Positions 8,221-10,529 of a DNA stretch of 10,529 nt are shown here, one piece after another. The translations under genes and the position numbers were made by a program. The notes below the pieces were generated by a model, which had not been told where the DNA came from, searched no databases, and saw only the letters and a program-made list of their open reading frames with translations. Source of the stretch: an uncultured Gammaproteobacteria bacterium (lineage in GTDB: Bacteria; Pseudomonadota; Gammaproteobacteria; Pseudomonadales; Azotimanducaceae_A); assembly GCA_913041025.1 (NCBI GenBank), contig CAJWGQ010000096.1, positions 1-10,529 on the forward strand, written 5' to 3'. The number at the start of each line of letters is the position of its first letter. The first letter of the stretch is position 1.

Positions 8221-8245
8221 GTGCCCAAATTCCATAAGGCCACCC
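8221..8245. other. probable breakpoint truncating the permease gene
   Basis: Left of here the DNA is AT-rich and shows no permease similarity. Right of here a well-conserved permease C-terminus begins in mid-domain, and GC content jumps. No insertion-sequence end, target duplication or tRNA lies at the boundary. The base-level position is an estimate from where the protein similarity to the family starts. Confidence 0.5.
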
Positions 8246-8505
8246 TAGCGCCGTTGATCGTACTGGCGACGGCGCAGCTTGGCTCGGCCATCCTGACGGA
8301 AGCGTCGCTTTCTTTCCTGGGCCTAGGCATTCCAGAGCCGCATCCGTCATGGGGCCGCATGCTCTCTGAAAGTGCGGCTGAATATGTGCGGACAGCGCCT
8401 TGGCTCGTGATTTTCCCAGGCATCGCCATCAGCCTCGCCGTGTTCGGCGCGAACCTGCTAGGCGACGCTGTCCGCGATATCCTCGATCCCCGTCAGCGCA
8501 GCTAA
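8221..8505 (+). pseudogene. 3' remnant of a DppC/OppC-type peptide ABC-transporter permease
   Basis: The recognisable part begins near TLAPLIVLATAQLG (about 8,242) and runs to DILDPRQRS at the stop. It includes the hallmark SLSFLGLGIPEPHPSWG, a periplasmic segment and the final helix FPGIAISLAVFGANLLGD. These are the last ~88 residues of a family usually about 280-300 residues long. The N-terminal membrane helices and the cytoplasmic EAA coupling loop that contacts the ATPases are absent, so it cannot act as a permease. Upstream sequence is AT-rich and unrelated. GGGAG at 8209-8213 lies 7 bases before a GTG at 8221, so a 94-residue piece could be translated; the frame is also open from a TTG at 8197. 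It is strongly GC-rich compared with everything before it. Confidence 0.8.
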
Positions 8506-8509
8506 GGAG
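8504..8509 (+). promoter_or_regulatory. ribosome binding site AAGGAG for the first ATPase gene
   Basis: AAGGAG overlaps the TAA stop of the permease remnant and lies 11 bases before ATG 8521, slightly longer than the usual spacing. It supports 8521 as the start over the later in-frame ATG at 8539. It also shows the original permease-ATPase operon order is intact at this joint. Confidence 0.6.
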
Positions 8510-8520
8510 CAAATCAAATC

Positions 8521-9552
8521 ATGGCAGATGCTGCGCAAATGAATGTCCCGACCGGTTCTTCGGCCAACCAGGCGGCATTAGAGGTTAACGGCCTCAAAAC
8601 CTACTTCTTTACCCGTGAAGGCGTTGTCCGCGCGGTGGAGGATGTATCATTCTCCGTCGCGAGGGGGGAGACGCTAGCCATTGTTGGTGAGTCCGGCTGC
8701 GGCAAGAGCATGACCGCGCTTTCGATCATGGGTCTGGTGCCTATTCCGCCAGGTCGTGTTGCTGACGGACGCATTTTGTTCCAAGGCGAAGATCTGCTGC
8801 AGGCGAACGAAGCCAGGATGCGGCAGATTCGCGGCAATGAAATCTCGATGATTTTCCAAGAACCGATGACTTCACTAAACCCCGTGTTTTCGGTGGGTGA
8901 ACAAATCGCCGAATCCGTGCGTCTTCATCAAGGCGTTACTGTTAAGGAAGCTCGCGAGCGGGCGATTGAAATGTTGGAGCTAGTTAATATTGCGGAGCCA
9001 CAGAAACGCATCAAAGATTTTCCACATCAATTGAGTGGTGGCATGCGCCAGCGCGTCATGATTGCAATGGCGCTGAGTTGTAATCCAAAATTGTTGATGG
9101 CAGATGAGCCGACTACAGCTCTTGATGTGACCATTCAGGCGCAGATTCTGGAGCTTATAAAGGAGCTACAGGAACGTCTTGGTATGTCTGTACTTCTTAT
9201 TACACATGACCTCGGAGTCGTGGCTGAACAGGCCGATGAAGTGGCGGTTATGTACGCTGGAAAGATTGTCGAAAGAGCCAAACCAGAAATTATATTTGCT
9301 CGACCATCGCATCCTTATACGATCGGGTTAATGAATTCTGTGCCGGGTGTCGTTGACAAGTCTGCAAAACGGTTGGAAGCAATCCCGGGTATAGTTCCAA
9401 GTCCATTGGACTGGCCGTCAGGTTGCCGTTTCCGGGACCGTTGTTCTCAAGCAGAAGATCAGTGTGGCCGCTCGCAACCAGAATTAATTGAAATCGAATC
9501 TGGCCATTGGGTCTCTTGTCTAAAAGTCTCCGCATCTGCGGAAGCAGCGTAG
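8521..9552 (+). CDS. peptide/nickel-type ABC transporter ATPase, DppD/OppD-like
   Basis: This 343-residue protein appears complete. It would power import of dipeptides, oligopeptides or related solutes from the cytoplasmic face of a DppBC-type permease. All nucleotide-binding motifs are present: Walker A GESGCGKS (56-63), Q-loop IFQEP (111-115), ABC signature LSGGM (171-175), Walker B LLMADEP (191-197), D-loop ALD (200-202) and the H-loop histidine H229. The C-terminal oligopeptide-transporter extension carries cysteines C302, C308, C315 and C333, the pattern that in some DppD/OppD relatives holds an iron-sulfur cluster. Third codon positions are GC-rich in the first ~100 codons and visibly less so after ~180. 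It lies 15 bp after the permease remnant and 10 bp before the second ATPase. The substrate cannot be told without a binding protein. Confidence 0.9.
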   Translation: MADAAQMNVPTGSSANQAALEVNGLKTYFFTREGVVRAVEDVSFSVARGETLAIVGESGCGKSMTALSIMGLVPIPPGRVADGRILFQGEDLLQANEARMRQIRGNEISMIFQEPMTSLNPVFSVGEQIAESVRLHQGVTVKEARERAIEMLELVNIAEPQKRIKDFPHQLSGGMRQRVMIAMALSCNPKLLMADEPTTALDVTIQAQILELIKELQERLGMSVLLITHDLGVVAEQADEVAVMYAGKIVERAKPEIIFARPSHPYTIGLMNSVPGVVDKSAKRLEAIPGIVPSPLDWPSGCRFRDRCSQAEDQCGRSQPELIEIESGHWVSCLKVSASAEAA

Positions 9553-9562
9553 GGAAAGAAAG

Positions 9563-10351
9563 ATGGCACTTCTTGAAATTAGAAATCTCGTAAAATACTT
9601 TCCAATTGCGGCAGGTTTTTTTGGTCGAAAGACCGGCGATGTTAAGGCTGTGGATGGTGTCTCTTTATCTGTAGAAGATGGGGAAACATTGGGTTTGGTT
9701 GGCGAATCGGGCTGCGGAAAATCTACATTAGGTAGATGTTTGTTGAGGTTGATTGAGCCGACGTCAGGAGAGATTGTTTTCGAGAACGAAAAAATAACGG
9801 ATATGGATTTTGATCGTATGCGGGAGATGCGCCGCAAGATGCAAATTATATTTCAAGACCCCTATGCATCCCTAAACCCCCGGATGAGAGTTGGAGAAAT
9901 TATTGGTGAGGGACTGCAGATACATGGTATTGCGAGCGGTGATGAGCTCAAGGACCGCGTTATGGCCTTGCTTTCTAAGGTTGGGCTCCGGGAAGAACAG
10001 TATGGCCGTTACCCCCACGAGTTTTCTGGGGGTCAACGTCAACGCATTGGGGTGGCGCGAGCGTTGGCGTTAAATGCCAAATTTATCGTGGCTGATGAAG
10101 CGGTCTCCGCACTTGATGTCTCTATTCAGGCGCAAATATTGAACCTGTTGCAAGATTTACAGGAAGAATTCGATCTTACTTACTTTTTCATTTCGCACGA
10201 TTTGCGAATTGTTGAGCATGTGAGTGATAGGGTAGCGGTTATGTATCTCGGCAAAATTGTTGAAGAGGGAACTACTGAGAAAGTTTTTACTTCGGCAAAA
10301 CATCCATATACTCTTGCTTTATTTTTCCTACGTCAGGCACACCACGCTTAA
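9563..10351 (+). CDS. peptide ABC transporter ATPase, DppF/OppF-like, C-terminally truncated
   Basis: This 262-residue product starts at ATG 9563, with AGGGA overlapping the previous stop 7 bases upstream. It is the usual second ATPase that pairs with the DppD-like protein. The nucleotide-binding domain is whole: Walker [10 protein letters not shown] (47-55), Q-loop IFQDP (96-100), signature FSGGQ (154-158), Walker B FIVADEA (174-180), ALD (183-185) and H212. The family normally has DEP where this has DEA. After HPYTLAL (residues 247-253) the similarity stops and nine foreign residues (FFLRQAHHA) lead to a stop. Relatives are about 320-330 residues, so roughly 60-70 residues of the C-terminal extension are missing. 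The codon usage is more AT-rich than in the neighbouring ATPase gene. Confidence 0.85.
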   Translation: MALLEIRNLVKYFPIAAGFFGRKTGDVKAVDGVSLSVEDGETLGLVGESGCGKSTLGRCLLRLIEPTSGEIVFENEKITDMDFDRMREMRRKMQIIFQDPYASLNPRMRVGEIIGEGLQIHGIASGDELKDRVMALLSKVGLREEQYGRYPHEFSGGQRQRIGVARALALNAKFIVADEAVSALDVSIQAQILNLLQDLQEEFDLTYFFISHDLRIVEHVSDRVAVMYLGKIVEEGTTEKVFTSAKHPYTLALFFLRQAHHA

Positions 10352-10529
10352 GCAGTTCATTAAAATCTAATCCTTCAAGCTCTTTTATAAGTTCTCTCTT
10401 ACTAACAATTTCATCTAAGCGATCAAGCATTTGATCTTCAAGCTCATTCCATTCACCTCTAGATGTTCTGGCATAGTTCCAGGTCTTAGGACCGAGAGGA
10501 TTCTTTATAAAGATCTCATCTGCGCGTTT
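10287..10529 (-). CDS. 3' end of an unrecognised minus-strand gene, partial at the window edge
   Basis: The minus strand is open without a stop from 10529 down to a TAA at 10287-10289, giving 80 residues; the 5' end lies outside the window. The sequence is charged and helix-rich ([42 protein letters not shown]), like the end of a soluble intracellular protein. Near its visible N-terminus it reads [20 protein letters not shown]. The last ~11 residues ([10 protein letters not shown] and about one more) are antisense to the ATPase gene and are probably not native, so this gene too may have lost its true end. It is too short to name. It is AT-rich, unlike the start of the transporter segment. Coding status rests on the open frame and plausible amino-acid content only. 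Confidence 0.45.
   Translation of the reverse strand, partial: KRADEIFIKNPLGPKTWNYARTSRGEWNELEDQMLDRLDEIVSKRELIKELEGLDFNELLKRGVPDVGKIKQEYMDVLPK
10313..10330. other. probable breakpoint truncating the second ATPase gene
   Basis: The ATPase reading is family-like up to Leu253 (bases to 10321) and then diverges at once, with a stop at 10351. From about 10,322 rightward the plus strand has no long frame, while the minus strand is fully open to the window end. The join therefore brings the cut tail of an unrelated minus-strand gene against the cut tail of the ATPase gene, the same geometry as the join near 700. No repeat or insertion-sequence end is visible. Confidence 0.5.

Overview
The window is a bacterial chromosome or metagenome fragment that reads as four pieces of different character. 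There are no RNA genes, insertion sequences, integrases or CRISPR repeats. Positions 1 to about 8,200 are AT-rich, with weak Shine-Dalgarno sites and several exported proteins. The style resembles a marine or free-living proteobacterium, possibly gammaproteobacterial, but this is an impression from gene style and not a placement. From about 8,240 the DNA turns sharply GC-rich and then drifts back to AT-rich by about 10,300.

Left part (1-1,340): a small one-membrane-segment protein overlaps a small exported protein by 8 bp. The second gene runs head-on into the tail of a minus-strand beta-propeller gene. Both of these genes look cut short at the same place, around 690-715, so this is probably a DNA breakpoint. 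A 341-bp non-coding stretch follows.

Centre (1,681-8,055): this is the most interesting part, a tight two-gene unit with 15 bp between the genes. The first gene encodes an exported YVTN-type beta-propeller fused to a di-haem MauG/cytochrome c peroxidase-like module (CATCH and CNLCH haem sites) and a beta-rich tail. The second encodes a 1,383-residue exported protein made mostly of beta-sandwich-like segments. The last ~115-120 residues of the two proteins resemble each other closely, and the large protein also carries an internal duplication. The shared tail and the spacing suggest they work together at or outside the inner membrane. I know of no described system with this pair, and the function is not known.

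Right part (8,221-10,529): the 3' remnant of a dipeptide/oligopeptide ABC permease gene, a complete DppD/OppD-like ATPase gene and a DppF/OppF-like ATPase gene that has lost its C-terminal region. The last ~210 bases hold the 3' end of an unrelated, unrecognised minus-strand gene that runs out of the window. With no substrate-binding protein, no first permease, half a second permease and a clipped second ATPase, this locus cannot make a full transporter by itself.

Genes are interrupted at three places (about 700, 8,240 and 10,320) with no mobile element at any of them. This could be real illegitimate recombination in a decaying region or a chimeric assembly; the sequence alone cannot separate the two.
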